The notes beneath the pieces were generated by a model. That model had not been told where the DNA came from and did no database searches. It saw only the letters and a list, made by a program, of their open reading frames with translations. The position numbers and the translations under genes are program-made. This document shows positions 46,438 to 57,640 of a stretch of DNA of 64,000 nt, piece after piece. Each line of letters begins with the position of its first letter. Within the stretch, counting starts at the first letter, position 1. Source of the DNA: Mauremys mutica (Eukaryota > Chordata > Testudines > Geoemydidae); assembly GCF_020497125.1 (NCBI RefSeq), contig NC_059079.1:9393053-9457052 (forward strand). Direction: 5' to 3'.

Positions 46438-46625
46438 GAGGAGGGATAGCTCAGTGGTTTGAGCATTGGCCTGCTAAACCTAGGGTTGTGAGCCCAATCC
46501 TTGGGTGGGGGGAGCACTTAGGGATCTGGTGCAAAAATCAGTACTTGGTCCTGCTAGTGAAGGCAGGGGGCTAGACTCAATGACCTTTCAAGGTCCCTTC
46601 CAGTACTAGGAGATTGGTATATCTC
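46438..46625 (+). repeat. tRNA-derived SINE (turtle Cry/PolIII type)
   Basis: The tRNA-like head holds an A-box-like 'ggatagctcagtggtttgag' and a B-box-like 'ggttgtgagcccaatcc' at tRNA spacing. The body follows: 'acttagggatctggtgcaaa', 'cctgctagtgaaggcagggg' and 'tcaaggtcccttccagtac'. The end 'atctccaattatta' is the usual 3' terminus. Family knowledge: this SINE is typical of cryptodiran turtles, and its 3' part resembles CR1-type tails. The body matches the copy at 57451. Confidence 0.85.
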
Positions 46626-46730
46626 CAATTATTATATTAACACACAGCAAGAGGCAGTCCCTGCCCCACACCACTTACAGGATAAATAAACCAAACAAAC
46701 AAAGAAAGGAAGCAGAAACAGGTATAGCAT

Positions 46731-46805
46731 GATCAAGTGATTTGCCTAGGGTCACAGGTGGTGAGTGGTGGAGTTGAGACTAAACCCAAGGTCTCCTAGC
46801 TATGT
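46731..46805 (-). repeat. MIR-like SINE fragment, reverse
   Basis: 'caagtgatttgcctagggtc', 'acaggtggtgagtggtggag' and 'aacccaaggtctcctagc' are the reversed MIR core. Confidence 0.5.
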
Positions 46806-49269
46806 TCACTGCTACAGGGTTTTCTGCCAGTTATCATTTGTGTGGGTTTTATTGTTTCCTGAATTATGATTGTTATGTTCACAGCATACTCACAGAGAAA
46901 TTAGATAACAAGCATACGATACTCTTGCTGGAAGGTTTCAGTGTAACAACTGTATTTCTTAGAATTCAGAATGGTAACATACAAGAACCAAAACAGAGAG
47001 AGACAAAGCAGACTGCTCCCTAACCAGAGAGGCATAACTCACCCCACGTTACTCTAGGCTGGCTCTCTGCAGAACTGACTGATTGCACACTTTTCTACAC
47101 AGCACCCTAGCCTGCAAAACCATTAGGAAAACCATTAGGGTTTAAATTGACAGGTTGTGATTTTTTAAAAAGTTTTCAATACACCACAATGATAAGCATC
47201 AAGAACTGCAGACCAGATGTTTTTGTCATCTAGGTTGCTTTTCATATTGTGTTAATAAAATAGTGGCTGCACTCCTATTATCTTGCATTCTCTACATCAA
47301 TTTCATTTTACTTTTAAAATTTTGGGGCTTAAGGCACATTTTTTTTCAACTCAATTTCCTTACAAATATTTGGGGCTTGACCCCGCATTCCTTGAAGTCA
47401 GTGGAAATTTTGAGTAAGCAAGGGATGCAGGAGCAGACCTGTGAGTTGTGCACTTTTACCTTATCGTTTGCTTTGGGACATGTCATGATTTATTTCTACA
47501 GACGAACTTGGCTGGAAGACCCATTGGAAATTACTAAATTATGTGAAATGGCATATAAATGAACGAGTACAATTTAAAAAATCAAGGTTATCGCATCATA
47601 AAACACTTGGTCCTCCAGACAATTGTATTTCCATTTTCAGCTATTTATGGCAAGACTTTGCAGCACATTGGCAAATGTTCCATAGCGTGCTTTGCAAAAG
47701 TAACGAAGACATCTCAGCACAACCATGAGAACTCATCACAACTTTTAAATCATTGCTGAGAAATGGAGAAGCCACCACCTGTGGGTGTGTAAATTCCAGG
47801 CATTCAAGTTAGAGAAGTCCAAATTAATGAGGAACTACTATATTTTTTTTCTTTTTGCTTCTATTTCAAGCAGCTTACTTGACTACAACTCTTTATCAAG
47901 GCCCCAGTCCTGGGAGCACTTCAGTCATGAATTTTACTGTTATCCTGTCATCCCATTCCCATGTCTCTGTTTCTTTTAATTGGTGCATCATCATAATCAT
48001 AGTTTGTGAGATCTCTGGGGCAGGAACTGTCTTTTTTTTTTAAAAACTTGTTTGAGGAGTGCCCAGCAGTGCAGTGGAGTCCTACTTCTGACTGATGCTA
48101 CTGTGGAACAAATAAGAACTCCTGGTGAGTTCAATTTATACTGGTGTAGGAAAGGGAAGTCATGGCCAGTGGCTTACTAGCGAGGTGGAGCATCAGCTGT
48201 CTCTGTTACTGTTGACCCTTCCTGCTGTTTTCCTACAACTCACCGAGCTTGAACAAAAATTCTGAAAATGGGAAGATCTGAAGCAACTGACTGATTATGA
48301 CCACACTGTGGCAGCAGAACCAAGACACTGCTAAAGCAAGTCCCTTAACAAATGGGACAAGAGGCAGAGGAGTACACATCCAGTATCTCTCCTTCACAGA
48401 GAGCCGCAGGCCAATATTATTTAAAACTAGACTGCTGATGCAGGACCATTCCTTACAGAGAGGTCACCTCAGGTATTCCCATCTCTCACTTCACTGATTC
48501 GGGCAGTTTCTCTGGCGTATTCACGCTCACTGAGGAACTAGCATAGATTGGGCCCAGGTCTTCAAAATATTTAGGCTCCTAACTTCCACTGACTTCAAAG
48601 GAAATGAGGAGCCTAAATACCTTTATGGATGTAGGCCTTTGAGCAGTGTCACAGAACAACTCTAGCCCGTGCCAGTTGCTTGAGTGCTCCAGGTAAGCGC
48701 TCCAGATCCCAGCTGTGCAATAGTGAGGGTAGCACTGCCTTTCCTCACAGTGGCTTTGAGGATAAACCCATAACAGACTGAGGTGCTCAGGTGCAAGCTC
48801 CATACCACAATCCAATGACAACATATCCCAAGATGATTATTTTAGCCGCCGCCTTCCAGAGAAGCATGTGGCACTCGATGAGTTAAAACTGGGTGAAGAA
48901 GTTTGCTATTGAAGCCAGCGGCTCTGGGGTGGGGGAGGAGGTAAATTCAGCACAGAGTGTGCCCAATCCATGCACAGCAATGAAAGGCAGAAAGTTCCCT
49001 TCACCCTCTGCCCCTACCCTGTTACAGCTGCTCAGAGCTGGGCGTGGTTCCCTGGAAGAGAGGAGACAATGCACCCAGCAAGCACTGATCAAAAGACTGC
49101 ACGGAGGGAAGGAGTGAAAACAAGGCTACGGGCCTGCCCTCCTCCCAAGAGCACATGCTGCAAGATGACAGAAGTGCCTCTAAAGCAGGCACGTCCTTGG
49201 AGCTCCACGAGGAACACAGACTGATTCAGCCCATCCAGTGCTGCCCCTCTCCATTATGGCCAGCATGGC
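46806..49269. other. No gene; scraps only
   Basis: AT-rich sequence. A SINE-tail module lies near 48000-48115 ('gagatctctggggcaggaac'). A small hairpin at 48563-48625 ('ttaggctcctaacttcc' opposing 'gaggagcctaaatacc') belongs to the 'ggcacctaa' MITE group. No exon or RNA gene is recognised. Confidence 0.4.
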
Positions 49270-49525
49270 CACCAACTCTTGTGATTTGATTGCATGTTTT
49301 GCAATACTTGGTCTTTGTCTTAAAGCCCCTGCTCCTGGACTCGTCATTACATGAGAATCTCAGCATTTTGTGGTAAGCTGAATGCTTGCAGATGTGAACC
49401 CTAGAGGCTCAAAAGCCAGAAGGCAAATAAAAGACCAATTTTTGTTTTTACTCTGATGATTTTTAAGGCAATCTCATGATGTTTCGGGGCCTGATTTGGG
49501 GAACATTTGGGGTTGGCAATACTGG
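49270..49525. mobile_element. hAT-like MITE, family of 33165
   Basis: 'ccaccaactcttgtgattt' at the left, 'ctgctcctggactcgtcat', 'aaaagccagaaggcaaat', 'aggcaatctcatgatgtttc' and the right end 'ggggttggcaatactg' keep the block order of 33165-33458. The left terminus is degraded. Confidence 0.55.
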
Positions 49526-50186
49526 GGTTTACAAACTATGGTCTAGCCCATAATCAAATGGCCTAAGACAGTCAGTGTCTTGCGCTCGTATAGGAGCTGT
49601 AATATTTAAATTATTTTTAACCCAGGTGAATAATAAATAATAAACTTAAGAATGATTACAGCAGATCCATGCGGGATGACTCCCCGTGCAGCTTAATGGC
49701 TACAGTCTACTGAAACCTGATAACCCAGTCAGTAATTTGTATTTTGTAGTGTCCATATGTACTGCTCCGCCTGCTTCCCCTCTCACCGCAAGCTTGTGGC
49801 CATGCACTCTCCCAGGCTCTTGCTTAATCTCTTTACCCCAGGTCCTCAGAGGTATTTAGGCACCTAACTCCAATTGAAATCAACAGAATTAGTCAGTGGA
49901 CCTTTGGTGCTTCCTCTTCCTCTGCTGTACTTTACCCATGGCCAGTGCTTCCCCTGTCCCCGGCCCCCTCCTGGCTATATCAGTGTGATCTTGCCTCCTG
50001 CCCATGCCTGAGCCACATCTGGAAATTTAATTTGTGTAGTGCAATGACAAAGCTTGATTTGGGCATAAAGGGGAACAGCCAAATTGGGGCCAGACACTGG
50101 CTTTCAGGGCCACATGACAATGGCTAGAGCAAGCACAGCTGTCACTGTAAGACCAGGGCACAAGGTTTCAAGGCCAGCAGCCCAAT

Positions 50187-52047
50187 TAGGGTTGCCAAGT
50201 GTCCAGTTTTTGACCAGAACCGCTCTGTCAAAAAGGGACTCTGGCAGCTCCTCTCAGCACAGAGCTGTTAAAAGTCTGGTCGGCGGGGCAGCAGGGCTAA
50301 GGCAGTCTCCCTGCCTGCCCTGGCTCTGCGTGGCTCACGGAAGTGGCCGGCATGTCCAACTCCTAGGCACAGGGACCAGGGAGGCGCCGTGTGCTGGCCT
50401 CGCCCCAAGCGTTGGCTCTGCAGCTCCCATTGGCCGGGAACTGCAGCCAATGGGAGCTGCAGGGGCAGCACCTTCGGGCACAGGTAGTGCACAGAGCCCC
50501 CGGCCTCTCCACCTATGAGTTGGACATGCTGGCCACTTCCGGGAGCCGCACGGAGCCAGGCCAGGAGCCTGCCTTAGTCCTGCTGCGCCACCGACTGGGA
50601 GCCACCTGAGGTAAACGCTGTCCAGCCAGACCCTGCCCCACAAACCCCCTCCCACACCCCAACCCGCTGCCCTGAGTCAGAACCCCCTCCCACACCCAAA
50701 CTCCCTCCCAGAGCCCACACCCCCTCCCACACCCCAACCCACTGCCCCAGCTCAGAACCCCCTCCCACACCCAAACTCCCTCCCAGAGCCCACACCCCCT
50801 CCCGCACCCCGACCCGCTGCCCTGAGTCAGAACCCCCTCCCAGAGCCCACACCTCCTCCTGCACCCCAACCCACTGCCCCAGGTCAGAACCCCCTCCCAC
50901 ACCCAAACTCCCTCCCAGAGCCCACACCCCCTCCCGCACCCCAACCCGCTGCCCTGGGTCAGAACCCCCTCCCACACCCAAACTCCCTCCCAGAGCCCGC
51001 ACCCCCTCCCGCACCCCGACCCGCTGCCCCAGGTCAGAACCCCCTCCCACACCCAAACTCCCTCCCAGAGCCCACACCCCTCCCGCACCCCAACCCACTG
51101 CCCTGAGTCAGAACCCCCTCCCACACCCAAACTCCCTCCCAGAGCCCGCACCCCCTCCTGCACCCCAACCCACTGCCCTGAGTCAGAACCCCCTCCCACA
51201 CCCAAACTCCCTCCCAGAGCCCGCACCCCGTCCCGCACCCCGACCCGCTGCCCCAGGTCAGAACCCCCTCCCACACCCAAACTCCCTCCCAGGGCCCGCA
51301 CCCCCTCCTGCACCCCAACCCACTGCCCTGAGTCAGAACCCCCTCCCACACCCAAACTCCCTCCCAGAGCCCGCACCCCCTCCTGCACCCCAACCCACTG
51401 CCCTGAGTCAGAACCCCCTCCTACACCCAAACTCCCTCCCAGAGCCCGCACCCCCTCCCGCACCCCAACCCACTGCCCCAGGTCAGAACCCCCTCCCAGG
51501 GCCCACACCCCCTCCTGCACCCCAACCCACTGCCCCAGGTCAGAACCCCCTCCCACACCCAAACTCCCTCCCAGAGCCCACACCCCCTCCCGCACCCCAA
51601 CCCACTGCCCCAGGTCAGAACCCCCTCCCACACTCAAACTCCCTCCCAGAGCCCGCACCCCCTCCCGCATCCCAACCCACTGCCCCAGTCCTGAGCACCC
51701 TCCCACAACCAAACCCCTTGGCCCCAGCCCAGAGCCCCTCCTGCACCCAAAACCCCTCATCCCTAGCCCCACCCCATAGCCCACACCCCCAGCTGGAGCC
51801 CTCACCCCCTCCCACACTGCAACCCCCTTACCCAGGTCAGAACCCCCTCCCACACCAGATCCCTTGCCCCACCCCGGTGAAAGTGAGTGAGGGTGGGGGA
51901 GGGAAAGTGATGGAGGGAAAGGGTGGAGTGAGAGGGGGACAGGGACTCAGAGAAGGGGCAGGGGAGGGCGGGGCCTTTGGGTAACGGGTGGGAGAGGGGC
52001 AGGAAAACGGTGTTCGGTTTTGTGAGATTAGAAAGTTGGCAACCCTA
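50187..52047. mobile_element. hAT-like element filled with a minisatellite
   Basis: The ends TAGGGTTGCCAAGTGTCC (50187 on) and 'gaaagttggcaaccctA' (to 52047) are inverted. The 8-bp direct repeats AGCCCAAT (50179-50186) and AACCCAAT (52048-52055) differ at one base, as expected of an aged hAT duplication. The outer parts have mirrored scraps ('ccagtttttgacc' on the left, 'ggtgttcggttttgtg' on the right). The interior is about 1.2 kb of GC-rich tandem repeat. No transposase is present. The left end is the same type as the small element at 20190. Confidence 0.75.
50640..51860. repeat. GC-rich minisatellite, 75-bp and 57-bp units
   Basis: The tandem unit runs 'gtcagaaccccctcccacac', 'ccaaactccctcccagagcc', 'caccccctcccgcacccc', 'aacccactgccc'. 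Spacing between successive 'tcagaac' marks is 75 bp (50677, 50752, 50827) and then 57 bp (50827 to 50884), the short form lacking the 18-bp 'cacacccaaactccctcc' part. Both lengths are multiples of 3, so frames stay open: minus-strand frames up to 446 codons encode a ~25-residue Gly/Val/Trp-rich repeat. Copies vary (Ala/Gly-type changes, CpG decay). Minus strand is dense in G-runs. Confidence 0.85.
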
Positions 52048-52136
52048 AACCCAATCCATGAGCTTGAGAAGAGGGCCAGCTCTCCCCATCCCAGATCGGC
52101 TCCTTCACAACAGATCAGACTCTGCAGGGTGGAGGG

Positions 52137-52263
52137 CATAGGTGCTGGAATTATGGGTGCTGCAGCACCCCTTGTCTTGAAGTGGTTTCCATTATATACA
52201 GGGTTTACAGTTTGGTTCAATGGCTCTCAACACCCCCACTATAAGCATTGTTCCAGCACCTTT
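52137..52263. mobile_element. Small inverted-repeat MITE (ggtgctggaa ends)
   Basis: 'ggtgctggaa' near the left end opposes 'ttccagcacc' near the right, with mirrored 'gggtgctgcagcacccc' inside. A 9-bp direct repeat GGTGGAGGG (52128-52136, 52264-52272) fits a target duplication. Non-coding. Confidence 0.6.
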
Positions 52264-52272
52264 GGTGGAGGG

Positions 52273-53283
52273 GACAGACACTTAATTTACATTGGTTCCC
52301 CCATTGCACAGTGAAGCCCCCAAGCCCCATTGATCCCCTCCCCAAGATCTGCAGAGGCCACAACTATCTACATACATTCCTTCCTGGCTCACTCCAGAAC
52401 CCCTCCAGTACTGGATTTGTGCTAGCTGACAGGTCTTCCCCAACCAGCCACGAATCCTGGAGGATGAGGTTCAACAAGCCAGAAGTGTACACAGACTCCA
52501 GCACTACTAACTTTGTAGTGGAGTCCCAACAAGGTTGCTTGGGGTGGGGGTATGACAAAATGAGGAAAGCTCCCTCTACCTCTCCACTTGCTTCCCCAGG
52601 AGAAGCTTTGTGGAGTCTAAGGGACGATCTGCAGATTTTCTGGGTTGTCATCTCCTCTGCACGGCAGCCACTTTTGAGAAGGGGGCGGGGGGGCAGCTGC
52701 AGCCATTTAATATATAGCAAACTGCACCATCAGTGCCTGGGGGAGGAGAAATTTCAGCCAAAGACACTAGAGCAAACCCCTGATCTTATGAAAAGTGCCA
52801 TGGGGGTCTTAAAATCAAGACAGAGCAGGCAGGAGATTGGTTCTTAAGCACCCACAGTGGGAACACATCTGACTTTTTTCTCCCCCTTGAACAGTATCTG
52901 CTGTGGCTGACCCCGCCCCGGACAAGGAGGCCCCCTCAGGAGTGGGGTTTCCCTGCAGTGAAGAGCCACCACCAAACCATCAAGACAGCTGTGCTTATTT
53001 GGAAGAGCGACCCCACTCAGTCTGTGCGCCCCCACTGCAAACATTACAGCCAGGCCATCAGCATGTGCAGGAGCAACTGTGACGCTGCAGATATCACTAT
53101 TGAAACAAAGGGAGGTAAGGGGAAAAACCCTCATTACGAGTCCAACTCCCCTGCACTCTCGCAGCCACTCAGCTCACTCATTGCTGGGACAGCAGCTGTT
53201 GCCTGAACATGTTAAAGCATCCTCTACCAGTACCTGGTGACTGGGACCCAGAACTAGAGGAACACATTGAAGGAAGTCAGGGC
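52273..53283. other. No supported feature
   Basis: A 199-codon open frame on plus (52248-52847) begins inside the MITE and shows no recognisable domain. The minus frame at 52364-52720 is its shadow. Sequence composition is moderate. I do not assign a gene. Confidence 0.3.
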
Positions 53284-53487
53284 CAGATTTTCAAAAGGTG
53301 CCTAATGATGCAGATAGATGCCTAGTGGGATTGTTCAAAGGGATTTCATTGGGGTTAGGTACACAAATAGATTCCTAGTAGGGTTTCATAAGTATCTGTG
53401 CACTGAACCAATGAAATCCTTTTGAACAATCCCACTAGACATCTATCTGCATCTTTAAGCACCTAAATACCTCAGAAAAAAATCTGC
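53284..53487. mobile_element. Long-arm hairpin MITE (ccagattttcaaa family)
   Basis: The left arm (53284-53357: 'gatgcagatagatgcctag', 'tgggattgttcaaa', 'ggatttcattgg') and right arm (53409-53487) are inverted copies with about 75 bp each and few mismatches in the inner half. The outer ends are 'ccagattttcaaaagg' and 'aaaaaaatctg'. The RNA or single strand would fold into one long hairpin. Confidence 0.65.
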
Positions 53488-54336
53488 TGCCCACTCAATC
53501 AGATTGTACTACATGCAACCAGAGGTGCCTGCTACTTAACCTAGATGGAGAGTCTGTACGGTTAAGAAAGAAAGGTGAGGAGGTGAGGAAACCGGATAGA
53601 TTCTACAGTGATTCTATTAAAGACAGATGTGACAATTAGCATCTGATCTTCCCTCTGTCCCCAAGAGAGACAGAAGAAAAATATCTAGGCAACTCAATAA
53701 CTTTTGGAGCTCTTTTTCTTGATTTTGTTTCATATATTAAATATATTATTCTCTAGTCTTTAAATATAGTTTTCCATGATATGATGCATTCAGTGCAATT
53801 GATATGATACTTTAAAGTTCAAATACAATTTTTCTTGGCATTGTTACGTACATTTAACACTTCATTGAATACACTGAGCACGCTGGATGGGTACCTATTG
53901 TAGTATTTTAAAAATTCAAAGAAATAAAATAAAGTAGTGGGGATGAATCTAAACCATAATGCTCAGATCCAAACGCCCCCTAAGTTTACAGGGTTTTTGG
54001 TTTAATCCAATCTCTTCTCTATTCTTTAAAGAGACAGTGTCATTTCTGTCTGAAAGTGTTCTACCTGCTATTGTTACAAGTACCATGTAAGGCTATTATA
54101 AATGTAAAGAGATTAGACGGGGAAGTATTTCCCCTCCCCCATTTTTTTCAGTGTGCTTGTTGTGTATTTGACAGCATTTAGTTGGTACTCACTTTCACTA
54201 TATTCAGTTCTCCCTGTTGTATACGTGGACATTCACACAGCAAAAGAGAAGAGAAAAACTTCTCAAGAAAATAGGAAACTTATGGTTATAAAACCATACA
54301 AGTATAAAGGAGACAGGGCAATTTGTTGGCTTTGAT
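53488..54336. other. No supported feature
   Basis: AT-rich unique DNA without bounded repeats or frames. Confidence 0.35.
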
Positions 54337-54338
54337 TA

Positions 54339-54641
54339 TAGTAGAACCTCAGAGTTACGAATATCTCAGGAATAGAGGCTGTTCATAACTTTGAACAAAA
54401 CGTTATGGTTGTTCTTTCAAAAGTTACAACTGAACATTGACTTAATACAGCTTTGAAACTTTACTATGCAGAAGAAAAATCCTGCTTTCCTTTTGTTTTT
54501 AGGAGTTTATGTTTAACACAATACTGTGTTGTATTTTTTTTTCTCTGCTGCTGCCTAATTGTGTACTTCTGGTTCCAAATGAAGTGCGCAGTTGACTGGT
54601 CAGTTCGTAACTCTGATGTTCATAAGGCTGAGGTTCTACTG
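54339..54641. mobile_element. 303-bp Tigger/pogo-like MITE
   Basis: The left end TAGTAGAACCTCAGAG (first base probably C originally) and right end GCTGAGGTTCTACTG are inverted, with TA on both sides (54337-54338, 54642-54643). Subterminal 'ttacgaat' and 'ttcgtaac' fit the pogo/Tigger type. No transposase. Confidence 0.75.
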
Positions 54642-54643
54642 TA

Positions 54644-55238
54644 ACTAGGTTTTGATTTCATGGTGGCCCTTTAAATACGACTAACTACAAAATTCTGCCT
54701 AGCCTTTGCAATTCCTCACTTCTAACCTGTGATCCATTTCTGAAAACAGAAGGGGCCATTTGGTTTATTATATGCACAGCCTTATCAAGAAAATTGATGG
54801 ATGTAAGAAAAATGAGAATAGCAACTTTTATGTAGTGTGGCTTTCAAATCTTGGATGTCAATAAAACATGAGATGTCCCAAGCAACCTAATAAAAATGAA
54901 CCTTTTAATATAGTTACACATTCCTCCTGACTTACCAACAAATCTGCTGGGTCTGATCGGTATATGAGTAGTCTGTTCATGTTCTAACAATGCAGCATAT
55001 TTGCTAGCCCTCTGTTTGTACGGCCTTGTAAAAATTAAACTAAGTTTAATCAAACTTGGGTGCCTATATTGCTATTTAACAAGTAATAGATTAATCATAC
55101 TAATATTTAATGTCAGCAGTGTGCCTAGTGCTGTTCAAGACGAAGATAACAGTCCCTGCCTCAAAGACTTTACAGTCTAGAAGACAAATCAGTATTTAAA
55201 TGGTTAAATCAGCATTTTGGTATCTAAATACAGATTTA
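54644..55238. other. No supported feature
   Basis: AT-rich unique DNA. 'agataacagtccctgcctca' near 55146 is a reversed SINE-tail scrap. Confidence 0.35.
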
Positions 55239-55374
55239 GGGGCCAACCCTACAAATACCTATGTGCATGAGCAACTTTACCTACGTTGTGAGTAATCCCC
55301 ACTAAAGTCAATGAGACTACTCACAGGTGTAAAGTAATGCATGTGCATTGTTTGTAGGATCAGGTCTTAAGCCT
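55239..55374. mobile_element. Hairpin MITE (gggccaaccctacaaa family)
   Basis: The left end 'ggggccaaccctacaaat' opposes 'gtttgtaggatcaggtctt' at the right. 'gagtaatccccactaaagtc' and 'aatgagactactcac' form the mirrored centre. Target duplication is not clear. Confidence 0.55.
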
Positions 55375-56689
55375 GAGCTTTAGGCACCCAAGTTTGAAAA
55401 CTTTCTTCAACTACAGTAACTTGGGTCCATTATCTGATTTTAGCTGTTCTTGCCTGTGTGCCGATAGATTTTATGTGGATAATTCCAGTATTGCTTTTTG
55501 TGTCTTGAAGCCAAATTCTGATCTCATATATTGCATAGCTCCCTTTGTAGTTTACAAAAGAATCTGATGGCAGAATTTATCGCTTGTGGTACCTCTGTTT
55601 AAGGGGATGATGGCAATTAGCGTTTACACAATGTGTATCCTTGGAGTGCCAGAAAGGAAAAATAAATATTTCTTACTGGCCAGAACCCCCAAAACAGTCC
55701 TAAAATAAAGGAAGCCAAACAAATAGAGCATATGATCATCTTGCATGACCCAGGCTGGAGTGATCCTGCTGCATGTTAGAAAAAATCCAGTAGGGAAACT
55801 GCAGACAAGTCCCAGGCTACCATTTCAACCACTGGACCATCTCTATAGTCTCAAGCACACTTTTTTGCTGGAAGAGACTTTTCTACACCTCTGCTTTGTA
55901 TGGCAAAACTTCTGCATTTATGTCACTAAGATAAAACAAAACTGAAAACAAGTAGTTGAGGGAAAAAAATTAAAATGTGAAACAAAAACCAGACCAAATG
56001 AGAATACATAGTAAAAATAAGTGTCTGAAAGACAGAAGTGGTTTTGGGGACAGACGAGCTCACACTATACAAAGAAAGCAGCACGTTGTTCAAATTTGTA
56101 ATGAAGGGTCTAGACTAGAAATTATTGGAAAGGGAGGACATTGAAGATATTCTTGTTCATTGACTTTTTGGCATTAACAGAGCTTTCTCCTTTTACAGAA
56201 TATTTGTTGTTTACTATTTTGAGCGTTTACTTTTGGGATGAGATTTCATCACAATATCATGATATTCCCATGAGGTATAAAAAAATCTGTGCACCAAATG
56301 AACAGGAAAGTGAATTCCTCTAATTATTAAGACACAAAAAATCTGTGCTAGAGTAAAGAGTGCCACATTTTTAAGCCATCCTCTGAATTGGTCCATGTTT
56401 CATAGTTGAATCTGCATGTGTGTGTCCAGATTTTATGCAGACAATTAAAGTCACCTGGGAATATGAGTGATGATTCGGAGGGAATGGAGAGGTTAAGACC
56501 CCATACAAAGCTTTGAAAATGTCAGCCTTAGAGCAACACTGTTTAGCTATCACTCATTTATAATTATCACATATGTTCCAAAGACTGTGGCTATTCTTCC
56601 TAAGGCTCTGGTTCTGCTCCCACTGAAACAAATGGAAGAGCTCCCAATGATTTCATTGGTACAGAATTGAGACCAAAGACAACCAAATG
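55375..56689. other. No supported feature
   Basis: AT-rich unique DNA. Short frames here are not recognisable. Confidence 0.35.
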
Positions 56690-56697
56690 CATTAGAC

Positions 56698-56886
56698 CGG
56701 GGTTCCCAACGCAGTGCCTGCGGGCACCATGGCACCCGCAGGGGCATCTAAATGCACCCGTGTCCTGGCCGGTGGTTGAGTATCCGCCGAAATGCCGCCG
56801 AAGTTCGGTGGCATTTCAGCGGATGCTCGACCGCTGCCACGGTCCTTCGTCTGGCGCCCGCCAGAGGAAAAGGTTGGGGACCACTG
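56698..56886. mobile_element. 189-bp hAT MITE with perfect 8-bp duplication
   Basis: The ends 'cggggttcccaacgcagtg' and 'aaggttggggaccactg' are inverted. CATTAGAC flanks the element at 56690-56697 and 56887-56894. The interior 'gccgaaatgccgccgaagtt' and 'ggtggcatttcagcgg' is mirrored and GC-rich. Confidence 0.85.
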
Positions 56887-57450
56887 CATTAGACAATATA
56901 TTTTCAGTTTAGATTTGATGCCCACCTAATTTGAAAGTTTCTTCTGAACATCCCCACAGAAAAGTGATAAACAGATCGTTATCCAAAACCCAAAGTTTCT
57001 TAACTAGGCAAAGCATTTTTTCATACTTTATTTTTAAAAAATTGCACTTTACTATTTTAACCCTAAATCAATTCATCAGCCATTATAAATGTCCTCTGAA
57101 GGATGAAAGCCTCCCCCATGTTGTTGGGTTTGTCTTTTTTATGAGGGGAGAGGGGGTTGGTTAGGAGAGAATATGATCTAGTGAGCTCCACCAAAGAATT
57201 CCAGGTCATCTTTCGCAGGCCCCTTTCATGTCCCACATCAGGTTTCTTATCTCACCAGTCTGGTCTTTTTCCCCTTTTGTCAACTTAGTCACTCTACTTA
57301 GCGGAAGTGAAATTTCTCCGTAGCTATGCAGCAGATTGCTGGGCAGCATGGTAGTCCCTTGAGAGACTTTTTCCCCCCATGAACCATATTGTGTCTTCAG
57401 TCTTTAAGTGGAATATTCTGTTAGAATTCCACTTAAACATCAACGGCACA

Positions 57451-57640
57451 ATAGGGATAGCTTAATGGTTTGCGCATTGGCCTGCTAAACCCAAAATTGT
57501 GAGTTCAATCCTTGAGAGGGCCACTTAGGGATCTGGGGCAAAATCAGTATTTGATCCTGCTAGTGAAGGCAAGGGGCTGGACTCAATGACCTTTCAGGGT
57601 CCCTTCTAATTCTAGGAAATAGGATATCTCCATTTATTAT
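57451..57640 (+). repeat. tRNA-derived SINE (turtle Cry/PolIII type), second copy
   Basis: The A-box-like 'ggatagcttaatggtttgcg', B-box-like 'aattgtgagttcaatcc', then 'acttagggatctggggcaaa', 'cctgctagtgaaggcaaggg' and 'tcagggtcccttctaattc' follow the same order as 46438. An imperfect hairpin 'aagtggaat'...'attccactt' lies just upstream (57407-57435). Confidence 0.85.

Noticed and set aside
46438..46515. tRNA gene
   Set aside because: A- and B-box-like sequences are present, but the body and tail match a tRNA-derived SINE that recurs at 57451; no cloverleaf-closing acceptor stem is seen.
50513..51853. 446-codon minus-strand open frame encoding a ~25-residue Gly/Trp-rich repeat
   Set aside because: It lies wholly in the GC-rich minisatellite with 75- and 57-bp units; overlapping frames in other registers are also long. 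The frame stays open because the period is divisible by three, not because it is coding.
50640..51860. CRISPR array
   Set aside because: Units are directly adjacent without unique spacers, and the window is vertebrate.
52248..52847. 199-codon plus-strand frame as a host gene
   Set aside because: It starts inside a MITE, has no recognisable domain, no splice or promoter evidence, and unremarkable composition.
57451..57530. tRNA gene
   Set aside because: Same reasoning as for 46438; it is the second SINE copy.
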